Source: Acidobacteriota bacterium
GTDB taxonomy: Bacteria > Acidobacteriota > Terriglobia > Acidiferrales > UBA7541
Reading direction: 5' to 3'
Assembly (NCBI GenBank): GCA_003225295.1
Contig: QHYZ01000057.1
Coordinates: 1 to 64,000, forward strand
Length of the DNA: 64,000 nt
The translations under genes were made by a program, and so were the position numbers. The notes below the pieces were generated by a model. The model ran no database searches. It was not told where the DNA came from and saw only the letters and a program-made list of their open reading frames with translations. This document shows, in pieces, positions 1 through 7,975 of the stretch (positions are counted from its first letter, which is position 1; the number at the start of each line of letters is the position of its first letter).

Positions 1-960
1 TGCTTTCAGGTCGGCAGGATCACCCGAACTTAGAAGCTTTGTGAAGAAACCATCGCCCCGGTCAAGTCGCTTGCGGGTGTTTTCGCGCTGTTCCTCGAGG
101 TTTGCAATATCCGTGCGAATCGTCTGCACTGCTTCCAAGAGCGCGGTATGGGTCTGGATAGCCTCTGTGTGCCCTGGATCATGACCGGGCGTAATTCCGG
201 CTTCGCGGAGGAATTCCTGGAAAAGCGTGTCCATGGCCTCAAAGCGGTCGGGATCACGAGCATAATTGCCCAAGAGGATGTAATGTTCCAGAAAGAAAAC
301 ATCGTCCTTCCCGCCGTCGAGGAAAATCAGACGATTCTTACAAAGCTCATAATAAGAAGCGAATTCTTCGCCAAACAGCGCGCGACGGGCTTTTGCGATG
401 ACGTTGTCTTCCACGTCGACAACAATCTGCGCCACTTGCTGGCCCACCCGCCTGATGACCCCCCTCCGCGCGGACTGCAGCTCCGACAACCGTGCTTTGA
501 TGACATGCGCCTGCTGGCTGCGCTCGAAATGTTCGCCCCTCTTGCGTATCCATTCCTTGCCTTCGAGGACCAGGATGGCAAATTGATTGCCTATTTCGAA
601 GGTCAGAAATTTCAGCAGGCCCAGCCGGAAAAGCAGGTCAATCTCAATGTTTTTGTGATACTTGGCCTGCGTCAGAGAACTTTGCAGCAGCTCGGAGAGC
701 AGCTTGCGGAAGCCCCCACCATCCGGTCCGCGTGAGGTGCGAAGTTCGATCCCCGGAAGATAGGTGCTGCTGGTGTTCTGGCGAATAACGTCGAAAAGAT
801 AATCGCGAGCGGCCTGGACAAACTTGGGACTCAAGAATACATCGTGGTGGATGTTATCCACACCGATCGCCAGCGATGCCATGGGGATGGTGACGTTATA
901 GCTCGTGAGTTCGGTGCAAGCCTCTTCGGTGGCGATAAGAGTTAGAAGTTCGTTAGACAT
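1..960 (-). CDS. Unknown protein, 3' end outside the window
   Basis: An uninterrupted frame of 320 codons runs from an ATG at 958-960 to the window edge without a stop, so the C-terminus is missing. The translation starts MSNELLTLIATEEACTEL and looks soluble, with no signal peptide or membrane segment. It mixes short hydrophobic stretches with charged helices; about residues 265-310 are heptad-like and rich in E, R and L, probably coiled coil (LEEQRENTRKRLDR). I do not recognise the family. No clear Shine-Dalgarno sequence precedes the ATG, but a 7-2-7 palindrome lies 5 bases upstream (966-981). A real gene is likely because 320 stop-free codons on one strand with balanced composition are hard to explain otherwise. 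Confidence 0.75.
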   Translation of the reverse strand, partial: MSNELLTLIATEEACTELTSYNVTIPMASLAIGVDNIHHDVFLSPKFVQAARDYLFDVIRQNTSSTYLPGIELRTSRGPDGGGFRKLLSELLQSSLTQAKYHKNIEIDLLFRLGLLKFLTFEIGNQFAILVLEGKEWIRKRGEHFERSQQAHVIKARLSELQSARRGVIRRVGQQVAQIVVDVEDNVIAKARRALFGEEFASYYELCKNRLIFLDGGKDDVFFLEHYILLGNYARDPDRFEAMDTLFQEFLREAGITPGHDPGHTEAIQTHTALLEAVQTIRTDIANLEEQRENTRKRLDRGDGFFTKLLSSGDPADLKA

Positions 961-965
961 CTATT

Positions 966-981
966 TAGCTAAACTTAGCTA
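966..981. promoter_or_regulatory. Palindrome upstream of the unknown gene, candidate operator
   Basis: TAGCTAA-AC-TTAGCTA is a perfect inverted repeat with 7-base arms and a 2-base centre, 5 bases before the ATG of the minus-strand gene at 960. Size and position suit a dimeric repressor site. No regulator gene is adjacent, so the factor is unknown. Confidence 0.4.
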
Positions 982-1080
982 TTTTCACGTTAGCAGCCGC
1001 AAGGGAGCCGGGCAAGAAATCCGGATGGGTCCGTCACCAGAGAGTAAGGGCAGGCTCGCGGGCCCCAGATTTCCGGGGGC

Positions 1081-1500
1081 TTACAGGACAGTGATACGGC
1101 GGACGTCGCCTCCCAGGTGCTCAAGATGCACTCGGATCTCCGGCCAGGGAGACCGTAAGGGGAAGCGCTCTGACCACTCCAGAATCGCTACAGAGGAAGT
1201 TGTGAACATGTCCTCCATTCCCAAAGTCTCAAAATCGTGAAGACTCTCAATGCGGTATAAATCGGCGTGATAGACCTCGGCAGGCCTGCCATACACGTGA
1301 ACGAGGGTGAAGGTTGGGCTGGTGACGTCGTCTTCGTTGGCGACGCCGAGTCCGGAAACGATGCCTTTGGTCAACGTTGTTTTTCCAGTCCCCAGGTCGC
1401 CGGTGAGAAGCACCAACACGGGAGCCTTGAGGCGCTTTGAGAATTCCCTGCCCCAGCGGATGGTTTCCTCAGCGGTATGGGTGATAATTTCCTCAGACAC
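1081..1500 (-). CDS. tsaE: tRNA threonylcarbamoyladenosine biosynthesis ATPase TsaE
   Basis: TsaE is the small P-loop ATPase that works with TsaB and TsaD to make t6A37 in ANN-decoding tRNAs in the cytoplasm. The 139-residue protein has the family's usual size. It shows a Walker A motif at residues 34-42 (GDLGTGKTT), SPTF at 61-64 and HADLYR at 78-83, all family hallmarks. The start is GTG at 1498-1500 and overlaps the end of the NAD(P)HX repair gene upstream by 8 bases, so the two are probably co-translated. The nnr-tsaE neighbourhood is common in bacteria. Confidence 0.95.
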   Translation of the reverse strand: MSEEIITHTAEETIRWGREFSKRLKAPVLVLLTGDLGTGKTTLTKGIVSGLGVANEDDVTSPTFTLVHVYGRPAEVYHADLYRIESLHDFETLGMEDMFTTSSVAILEWSERFPLRSPWPEIRVHLEHLGGDVRRITVL

Positions 1501-3103
1501 TCGACCGTAATTCCTCCAGGAGTTTCAGCCGGGCGCGGGGCACAGCGTCCGCAACTTCACCGGCCAGGAGACCGGATAGATCCGTTCCATGGGAGGCCAA
1601 CTCCGCGGCCAGACCGTGAAGGTAGACGCCGAGGCTCAGCACTCGCGCCCCGTCGTTCGCGCCAAATTGCGCAAGGAGCGCCGCGAGGATCCCCGTCAGG
1701 ACATCCCCCGTGCCGCCTTTCGCCAAGCCAGCGTTGCCAGCCGTGCTGACGAAGACTTGTCCGTCCGGCGAAGCCACGATCGAGTGGTGACCCTTGAGAA
1801 CAAAGTGTGCGTTCCAGCGTCGTGCGGCATCAAGCGCCATTGCGAGGCGGTCGGCCTGAATGGTCTGGGTTGAGATTCCGAGAAGCCGACCCATTTCACC
1901 GGGGTGGGGCGTAAGAGCGAGAAAACTCGACTGGCGGTCGCGAAAAAGATCACCACTGCCGGCAAAAGCGTTCAAACCATCTGCGTCTAAAATCGTGGGC
2001 AGGGGTGTGTCGCGAACGACAGTGCGAATGAATTTCTGCGTTTCGGTGTGGGTGCCGAGACCCGGACCGATGCCAAGAACGGTCTTGCCTTTCAAGATTT
2101 CTTCGAAACTATTTCCCTCGAGGCTGCTGAAGGCAACGGTGCCTTCATCAGTCGACTCCAGACTCTCCGACATGTATTCCGGCTGGCCTCCGGCAACGTG
2201 GGGCAGCACAATGTCGGGTGTAGCTATGGTGACCAGACCGGCGCCAGTCCGCAACGCGCCACGGCCTGACAGAATCGCGGCGCCGCTCTTCCCTAACGAA
2301 CCAGCGACGAGGAGGACATGCCCGAAATTTCCTTTGTGCGCTCTGACCGCGCGAACCAGCGGCAACTGCGCAAATTCATCCGGCCCAGCCCAGCGAAGCT
2401 TTCCCTGGCCAATTTCTTCTATCAGGTCGAAAGGCGAGCCAATGGCGCAAACGTCCAAAGCACCTACAGCATCGGCATCTCGAGAAAGGAGCTGGCTGAC
2501 TTTGGGAGCGGTGAACGTGACAGTGCGATGTGCGCGGAGAACCGGACCTTCGGCATGCTGCCCGTCTGAGGGTAGCCCCGAAGGTGTATCCACTGCGAGA
2601 ATCAATGTTGGACTTGCCGCAGTCGCATGAGCTGACAAACGATTGATGTCTTCGATGGCTTGCGCAATCAATCCAGTTGCCGCGCCGCGGAGCCCCGTGC
2701 CCAAGAGGGCGTCAACGATGACCTCCGAGTCAGCAACTCCAGGCCAAACGCGCTCCCAAACAGTTTCATCCTCGATGGTCAGGATTGTATTTCCCGCTTC
2801 GAGATAACGGGCAAGGTTCGCACCCGCGTCGCCGCGCATCTCCTGCAGAGCACCAAAGAGGCACACGCGCAGGCCAATCCCCGCGGCTCTTAGGTGCCGG
2901 GCGGCGACTAAGCCGTCACCGCCATTATTTCCCTTGCCGCAGAGAACGGTGACACGCCGCGGCACTGCGGGAGAAAAGTCACGCAGTATCGCATCCGCGA
3001 CGTTTTTACCGGCAGCCTCCATCATCTGCAGGCTGGGAATACCGTAGCGCTCGGTTGTGAGGCGGTCCACCTCGCGCATTTCGGTAGCCGTGAGAGCTTT
3101 CAT
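1493..3103 (-). CDS. nnrD: Bifunctional NAD(P)H-hydrate epimerase / ADP-dependent NAD(P)H-hydrate dehydratase
   Basis: This enzyme repairs damaged nicotinamide cofactors: the N-terminal domain epimerises (R)-NAD(P)HX and the C-terminal ribokinase-like domain dehydrates the S form using ADP. The 536-residue length fits the fused NnrE-NnrD form. The epimerase half (about 1-215) contains GNNGGDGLVAARHL; the dehydratase half (about 235-530) contains HKGNFGHVLLVAGS, a DADGLNAF segment and the nucleotide-binding GGTGDVLTGILAAL. It is the first gene of a pair with tsaE, overlapping by 8 bases. The fused product is often named Nnr; nnrD is used here for the fusion. Confidence 0.95.
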   Translation of the reverse strand: MKALTATEMREVDRLTTERYGIPSLQMMEAAGKNVADAILRDFSPAVPRRVTVLCGKGNNGGDGLVAARHLRAAGIGLRVCLFGALQEMRGDAGANLARYLEAGNTILTIEDETVWERVWPGVADSEVIVDALLGTGLRGAATGLIAQAIEDINRLSAHATAASPTLILAVDTPSGLPSDGQHAEGPVLRAHRTVTFTAPKVSQLLSRDADAVGALDVCAIGSPFDLIEEIGQGKLRWAGPDEFAQLPLVRAVRAHKGNFGHVLLVAGSLGKSGAAILSGRGALRTGAGLVTIATPDIVLPHVAGGQPEYMSESLESTDEGTVAFSSLEGNSFEEILKGKTVLGIGPGLGTHTETQKFIRTVVRDTPLPTILDADGLNAFAGSGDLFRDRQSSFLALTPHPGEMGRLLGISTQTIQADRLAMALDAARRWNAHFVLKGHHSIVASPDGQVFVSTAGNAGLAKGGTGDVLTGILAALLAQFGANDGARVLSLGVYLHGLAAELASHGTDLSGLLAGEVADAVPRARLKLLEELRSSV

Positions 3104-3121
3104 AGGAGGTTTACGGCACGA

Positions 3122-3865
3122 TCAAAGCATCCAGCCGCCGCTGACATTGACAACCTGGCCGGTAACATATTCGGCCTCTTCGGAGGCGAAAAAGGCTACC
3201 GTCGCAGCAACATCTTCGACCGTCGGGGGACGCCCGATCGGAAAACGCGCGTCGTGAATCTTGCGAGCCTCTTCCAGTGTCAGCTCATTCTCATCGATGC
3301 TGGAAGGGTTCACAACGTTCACCGTGATTCCGTTCTTGGCTTCCTCAAGTGCCAAAGAACGAGACAGCGCCACAACCGCGGCCTTGGCAGCGGCATACGC
3401 CGATATTTTCGCCTGCCCGAATGCCCGTTCCGCGCCGACGGCGCCCAAATTGATGATTCGGCCCCAGCGCGCCTTCCGCATATGCGGCAGCGCGGCGCGG
3501 CACATATACAAGACCGTGAGCAGGTTCGAAGTGAAGATGCCTTCCCAGTCCTGCAGCGACGATTCAGCCAGCGTTCCCCAACGAAAATCTCCCACATTGT
3601 TGACGATGACATCGATTCGCCCGAACCGATCGACCACCGTTTTGATCAGCTGGTCGCAACGCCCAGCATCGGTGATGTCCGTCTCGACGGCCACGCAATC
3701 CGCCCCATGTGCCTGCAACTGACGCAGCGCCTGCTGTGCGGCAACTTTATTGGAGCGATAGGCGATGGCCATTCGCGCTCCATCCTGCGCCAGCCGCAGA
3801 GCAAGCCCGCGGCCAATGCCTCTGCTCCCGCCAGTTACCAGTGCCACTCGATTGCGAAGCGACAT
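3122..3865 (-). CDS. SDR-family oxidoreductase with altered active site
   Basis: A FabG-like short-chain dehydrogenase/reductase of 247 residues. The Rossmann glycine motif GGSRGIG is at 12-18, NNVG at 89-92 and the YxxxK pair at Tyr157/Lys161. The family serine is expected 13 residues before the tyrosine in a 'GS' or 'SS' pair, but here the aligned segment reads NLGAVGAERAF, with Ala142 in that place and about two extra residues. Substrate unknown; NAD(P)-dependent reduction is the family expectation but the missing serine makes it uncertain. The C-terminus (TGQVVNVSGGWML) is typical. I chose the ATG at 3865, preceded by GGGGAGAGG, over a TTG five codons upstream. Confidence 0.9.
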   Translation of the reverse strand: MSLRNRVALVTGGSRGIGRGLALRLAQDGARMAIAYRSNKVAAQQALRQLQAHGADCVAVETDITDAGRCDQLIKTVVDRFGRIDVIVNNVGDFRWGTLAESSLQDWEGIFTSNLLTVLYMCRAALPHMRKARWGRIINLGAVGAERAFGQAKISAYAAAKAAVVALSRSLALEEAKNGITVNVVNPSSIDENELTLEEARKIHDARFPIGRPPTVEDVAATVAFFASEEAEYVTGQVVNVSGGWML

Positions 3866-3925
3866 TCCTCTCCCCGGCAAATCTCTCGGAAGGATTTTCA
3901 GTATAGCCTAGCCGCAACGGAGGTA

Positions 3926-5911
3926 CTACCGAAGCCGCGCAACGATCACGGTCATGTCATCGGCCTGTTCGGGAGTACCGGCCCACTCCTCCGCCGCAGC
4001 CATCAGTGACTCCGCAACCATGAGCGGTGCGGCCCCCTGCAAGCGGACTGCGGCTTCCTGCAACCGGCGAATTCCAAATTCTTCGCCATAGACGTTCTCC
4101 GGCTCGATCAGGCCGTCACTATATCCGATCAGCAGCGCGTCGGGCCGTACCTCTAGCGATCCTTCCTCATAGACGTAATCTTCCATGACCCCCAGCACCA
4201 TGCCACCTTTATCCAATTGTTCCGAATTGCCATTGCAGATCAGAAAAGCGGGCAGGTGCCCGGCATTCGTATAGCGCAGCGTTCGCGTGGCGCTGTCGTA
4301 GATCGCGATGAAGAAGGTCGCGAACCGGTCGTCGCCAGTGTTGCGCACCAGATGCTTGTTCAGGCGTGATACCAGTTCGGCCATGTTCAAGCGCTCGCTG
4401 CCTTCTGAAAGCATCTGGCTACGCAGCGCCGCCTGCAGACTGGCCATCAGCAGGGCCGCCGAAATTCCCTTTCCCGAGATATCCGCAATGGCAACAGCAA
4501 TATGCGTCGGGCTGAGTTGAATGAAGTCATAGTAGTCGCCGCTGACGGAACGCGCGGCCTTGCAAATGGCCTCAATCTCGACTCCCGGCACTGATGGCAA
4601 GGTGCTCGGGAAAAGCTGGTTTTGCACCTCTCGAGCGATGGAAATTTCATTCTCCAACCGCTGGCGTTTATTCTGTTCTTCGATGAGTGTGCTGATGGAA
4701 CCCGTCATTTGGTTAAACGATTCGGCCAGCTCACCGAGCTGATCGCGGTGCTCGATCTGCACGCGATGAGAGAAGTCCATGGCCTGCACATACTGGGTGC
4801 CACGGTATAGATCGGCGACGGCCCTGGTAATCCGCCGTGTAAGCACAATCCCGGTGGCCAGCGCGGCGGCTTCAATTAACAGGAAAACGATTCCCACGAG
4901 AATGAGGAGGACAAGATAGGAATCGCGCAGTTCTCCGAGGGAAGTAAAAATCCTGGCATTCAGGCGGGATGGCCGCGCGTTGAATACCGCCAGCACTGGT
5001 TGGTGCAACTCCACCTTGCCATCATGCGCCACGAAGACGGAGTCAAGGCTGGACACCACGCTTACAGCAGGGTCGATCCAGAACATGGCGTCTTGGAGTA
5101 CACGGTTGCGCGCGACGATAGGCTTCGCCACCTTGTATTGTTCCTCGCCAGACGGATAGATGACCGCTTGCGGGGCACCGCCCGTATAGCGCTCCATAAG
5201 ATTCAACTGAATGGCGCCGAGGTCCGGCGCGACAGTGTTTAAGAAGTCCGGCGTCACCGGCACTCGGAGCATCACAATGCGCTCTCCCTTGCTCCCCGGG
5301 ATGGCCCGGAGACTTGTCAGGGATAGCGAATCTCCCTGCTGCAACAGGCCGGCATACGACGTCTTGTTGGAGGGAGTTATCTTTCTCAACAAAGTGGTAT
5401 CGTCCGCGAAGCTGATGCTCAATCCGAGGAGCTCACGATCGTGAATCGCGTGGGATTGGGCCGCCAGGATACGCTCCGACTCGTCTTGCGTGACACCTCG
5501 CGGAAGCGTTCCGTCTGCGATGGCAATGTGTTCCGAGATATCCGCAATCATATCGACGCGGTTCTGGATATCTTCATGCAAAATATAGGCGCCGAGCTGC
5601 GAATAGAGTATGCGTCCAGCAAGAAGAACGAGGGTGACAATCAGCAAAATCGGAACGACAGCGATAAACAGATACGCAACGATCAGGCGGTTGCGCAGAC
5701 TCCACAGCAGCCTGTTTCTCCACCAGCCGATCAGCCGGAACAAAAGATAAGCGCCAGCAAGAACCGCGAGATATTTCAAGAAGCTGAAAAGGCCGCCGCC
5801 CAACCCGAAGATGGCGGTTAGCAATCCCACGGCGGCAATTGCGGTCGAAGCCAAATCGGGCCAGGAGAGTCGGTCCCAAACTTCTTTTAGGCTGGATCGG
5901 AAGGATGTCAT
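3926..5911 (-). CDS. Membrane sensor with HAMP and SpoIIE/PP2C phosphatase domain
   Basis: A 661-residue membrane-bound serine/threonine phosphatase of the RsbU/SpoIIE type. Hydrophobic helices lie near residues 20-60 and 77-98, an extracytoplasmic sensing region follows to about 330, and a last helix at about 335-357 leads into a HAMP linker (RRITRAVADLYRGTQYV). A short coiled coil (EEQNKRQRLENEISIAREVQNQLFP) precedes the PP2C domain, which shows the metal-binding motifs SGDYYDF, ADISGKGISAAL, GYSDGLIEPEN and ADDMTVIV. Such proteins usually dephosphorylate an anti-sigma-factor antagonist; no STAS or kinase partner is adjacent, so the target is unknown. Confidence 0.92.
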   Translation of the reverse strand: MTSFRSSLKEVWDRLSWPDLASTAIAAVGLLTAIFGLGGGLFSFLKYLAVLAGAYLLFRLIGWWRNRLLWSLRNRLIVAYLFIAVVPILLIVTLVLLAGRILYSQLGAYILHEDIQNRVDMIADISEHIAIADGTLPRGVTQDESERILAAQSHAIHDRELLGLSISFADDTTLLRKITPSNKTSYAGLLQQGDSLSLTSLRAIPGSKGERIVMLRVPVTPDFLNTVAPDLGAIQLNLMERYTGGAPQAVIYPSGEEQYKVAKPIVARNRVLQDAMFWIDPAVSVVSSLDSVFVAHDGKVELHQPVLAVFNARPSRLNARIFTSLGELRDSYLVLLILVGIVFLLIEAAALATGIVLTRRITRAVADLYRGTQYVQAMDFSHRVQIEHRDQLGELAESFNQMTGSISTLIEEQNKRQRLENEISIAREVQNQLFPSTLPSVPGVEIEAICKAARSVSGDYYDFIQLSPTHIAVAIADISGKGISAALLMASLQAALRSQMLSEGSERLNMAELVSRLNKHLVRNTGDDRFATFFIAIYDSATRTLRYTNAGHLPAFLICNGNSEQLDKGGMVLGVMEDYVYEEGSLEVRPDALLIGYSDGLIEPENVYGEEFGIRRLQEAAVRLQGAAPLMVAESLMAAAEEWAGTPEQADDMTVIVARLR

Positions 5912-6271
5912 CGTGCCGTCAACGGAAACAAATACTCTACCTGAATCGGCCTAAGGAAAGCAGCGTTTGACCCCCATGGTCCCCCATGGTGAGCGCAAGC
6001 CCCGGCGTTCAGGGCCCGGTAAGCGATTGGTTTCTCTTCGGCATGGTGTATATTCTTCGCGTCGAAAAGACCTACGGGCGGATAGCCCGAAAGTTAAGCC
6101 TCCTCGTTGTCCTCCGCTGAAGTAAGGCGGCTGTGGGAGGAACCCACCGAAGAGATTCCCGCAAAACCCACGGGGACTCTGCTAGGAATCCGTGCCATGC
6201 ATGGCGGGGAGGATGCCAAAGACGGAAGACAGGCCGAGCGCCACTCCAGCCCGGCCTGCTGCAAGGAAGTC
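5912..6271. other. Intergenic region with a small tandem repeat
   Basis: 360 bases between the phosphatase start and the permease end, both on the minus strand. It must hold the phosphatase promoter, but I find no convincing -35/-10 pair. The only distinct structure is the tandem decamer at 5971-5990. No supported gene. Confidence 0.5.
5971..5990. repeat. Tandem 10-bp repeat
   Basis: CCCCCATGGT occurs twice head to tail, 60-79 bases upstream of the phosphatase start codon. Two exact copies could be a protein-binding site or simple slippage; the sequence does not decide. Confidence 0.5.
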
Positions 6272-7864
6272 CTACTGCGGTGGCCCGTTGCTGACGCGGC
6301 TGTGGTAACGGCTGTAAGTGAAATAAATCACCAATCCAATCACCAGCCAGACGATCAAGCGAGCCCAATTTATCCAGCCGAGTTTGTACATCATGTACCC
6401 GTTGAACAGGATGCCGAGAATCGGGACGACCGGAACCCAGGGGGTACGGAACGGCCGCGCCTGACCGGGATTCGTGCTGCGCAGGATCATGACCGCGATA
6501 CAAACAATGACGAACGCCAGTAGCGTGCCAATGTTCACCATCTTGCCGATATCGTCGATCGGCGTCACGCTGCCAACGATGGCGGCAAGCAATCCCACGA
6601 GCATGGTGTTCTTGTAAGGAGTGCGGAACTTGGGATGCACCGCGGCAAAGAACTTCTTTGGCAATAACCCATCATTCGCCATGGCGTAGAGAACGCGCGT
6701 CTGCCCGAGCAGCATGACCAGCATTACGCTCGTAAGTCCCGCCAATGCACCGAGGGTGATGACATGGGACGCCGTCGAAAGCCCGCGGTCCAGGAAAGCC
6801 CGGGCGATGGGCGCTTCGATGTTGACGTCCTGCCAGTGAACCATTCCCGTCAGCACACCCGCTACCGCGATGTAGAGAAATGTACAAATCAACAGCGACA
6901 CGATAATGCCGATGGGTAAATCGCGTTGCGGGTTCTTGGCTTCCTGAGCAGTTGTCGAAACGGCGTCAAAGCCTATATAGGCAAAAAAGATGTAGGCGGC
7001 GCCTGCTCCAACCCCTGAGAAGCCCATCGGCGCAAACGTGGACCAGTCGTGACCCCAATTCGCAAAGTTAACGTAATGGATGCCCAGGCCGATAACGAAC
7101 AGGACCACAGCCACCTTGATCGTCACTATCGCCGCATTGAATCTCGCACTCTCCTTGATGCCGATCACCAGAATCGCGGTGATGACCAGTGCGATCAAAA
7201 AGGCAGGCAGGTTAAAGCCGATCTCCACTCCAAAAATCGTTGGTGCATTGAGCAGCCCGTGGGCCTGCTGAACCAATTCCGGCGTCTGCGCTTTGATGAT
7301 GGCATCGACCTTATCGAGAAAAGCCTGCGTGCCTGGCTGCAAAGTGGCATCCGCCGCCTGTGCCATCTGGCGCGCGACGATCTTCGTAGCCGTATTCAGC
7401 CCCGTCCAATGGTCATAGGCCAGCCACAACGGCATTTTGATCTTGAAAATATTGAGCAGCTCGATGAAGTGGTTGGACCAGCCCGAGGAAACCGTGCTCG
7501 CGCCCATGGCGTATTCCAGCGTGAGATCCCAGCCGATGATCCAGGCGAACAGTTCACCCAGGGTAGCGTAGGCATAGGTGTAAGCGCTGCCCGCTAGCGG
7601 GATCATCGCGGCAAACTCGGCGTAGCAGAGCCCCGCAAACGCACACCCTAGCCCGGAGAGCACAAAGGAGAGCATCAAGCCGGGCCCCGCATAGTGTGCA
7701 CCCAGACCGGAAAGCACAAAGATACCCGCGCCGATGATCGCGCCGACACCCAATGCCGTCAATTGAAAGGGGCCGAGCGTGCGCTTCAGACTGTGCCCGC
7801 CTTCCTCCCGCGTTTCCGCGAGCAACATGCTCATCGGTTTTCTTGCAAACAAGGGGTTGCCCAT
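6272..7864 (-). CDS. Amino acid permease, APC superfamily (CAT/YfnA-like)
   Basis: A 530-residue secondary transporter with about twelve or more hydrophobic segments. The signature of the APC fold is at residues 36-52 (LGVGAIIGAGIFVLSG), followed by YAEFAAMIPLAGSAYTYAYATLGE, typical of cationic amino acid permeases. A long loop between membrane segments (about 150-215) is an insertion relative to short homologues. Substrate cannot be assigned. A strong Shine-Dalgarno sequence (AAAGGAGG) precedes the ATG. The gene follows another, distinct APC permease in the same direction, separated by a hairpin-containing gap, so it may be transcribed on its own. Confidence 0.93.
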   Translation of the reverse strand: MGNPLFARKPMSMLLAETREEGGHSLKRTLGPFQLTALGVGAIIGAGIFVLSGLGAHYAGPGLMLSFVLSGLGCAFAGLCYAEFAAMIPLAGSAYTYAYATLGELFAWIIGWDLTLEYAMGASTVSSGWSNHFIELLNIFKIKMPLWLAYDHWTGLNTATKIVARQMAQAADATLQPGTQAFLDKVDAIIKAQTPELVQQAHGLLNAPTIFGVEIGFNLPAFLIALVITAILVIGIKESARFNAAIVTIKVAVVLFVIGLGIHYVNFANWGHDWSTFAPMGFSGVGAGAAYIFFAYIGFDAVSTTAQEAKNPQRDLPIGIIVSLLICTFLYIAVAGVLTGMVHWQDVNIEAPIARAFLDRGLSTASHVITLGALAGLTSVMLVMLLGQTRVLYAMANDGLLPKKFFAAVHPKFRTPYKNTMLVGLLAAIVGSVTPIDDIGKMVNIGTLLAFVIVCIAVMILRSTNPGQARPFRTPWVPVVPILGILFNGYMMYKLGWINWARLIVWLVIGLVIYFTYSRYHSRVSNGPPQ

Positions 7865-7935
7865 GCAACTCCTCCTTTGGGGGATTTTCCCCGGTTATCC
7901 CTTTTCCCGGTTGCGTCCAATTTGGCTTTAAGTAT

Positions 7936-7964
7936 TGTAGGGGGCAGCGTGCTGCGCCCCTACA
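7936..7964. terminator. Hairpin between two permease genes, terminator or dispersed palindrome
   Basis: TGTAGGGGGCAGC-GT-GCTGCGCCCCTACA forms a stem of about 12 pairs with one bulge, 12 bases after the stop of the permease gene at 7976. The minus-strand sequence after it (ATACTTAAAG) is only weakly T-rich, so it may be a repetitive extragenic palindrome rather than a classical terminator. Confidence 0.5.
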
Positions 7965-7975
7965 AGAAAATTAGG

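Noticed and set aside
148-735. Plus-strand frame of 195 codons
   Set aside because: The opposite strand has a single stop-free frame across 1-960 with a proper start; this one is its shadow.
6072-6523. Frames at the end of the first permease gene
   Set aside because: They overlap the permease C-terminus in other frames and have low-complexity Arg/Pro content.
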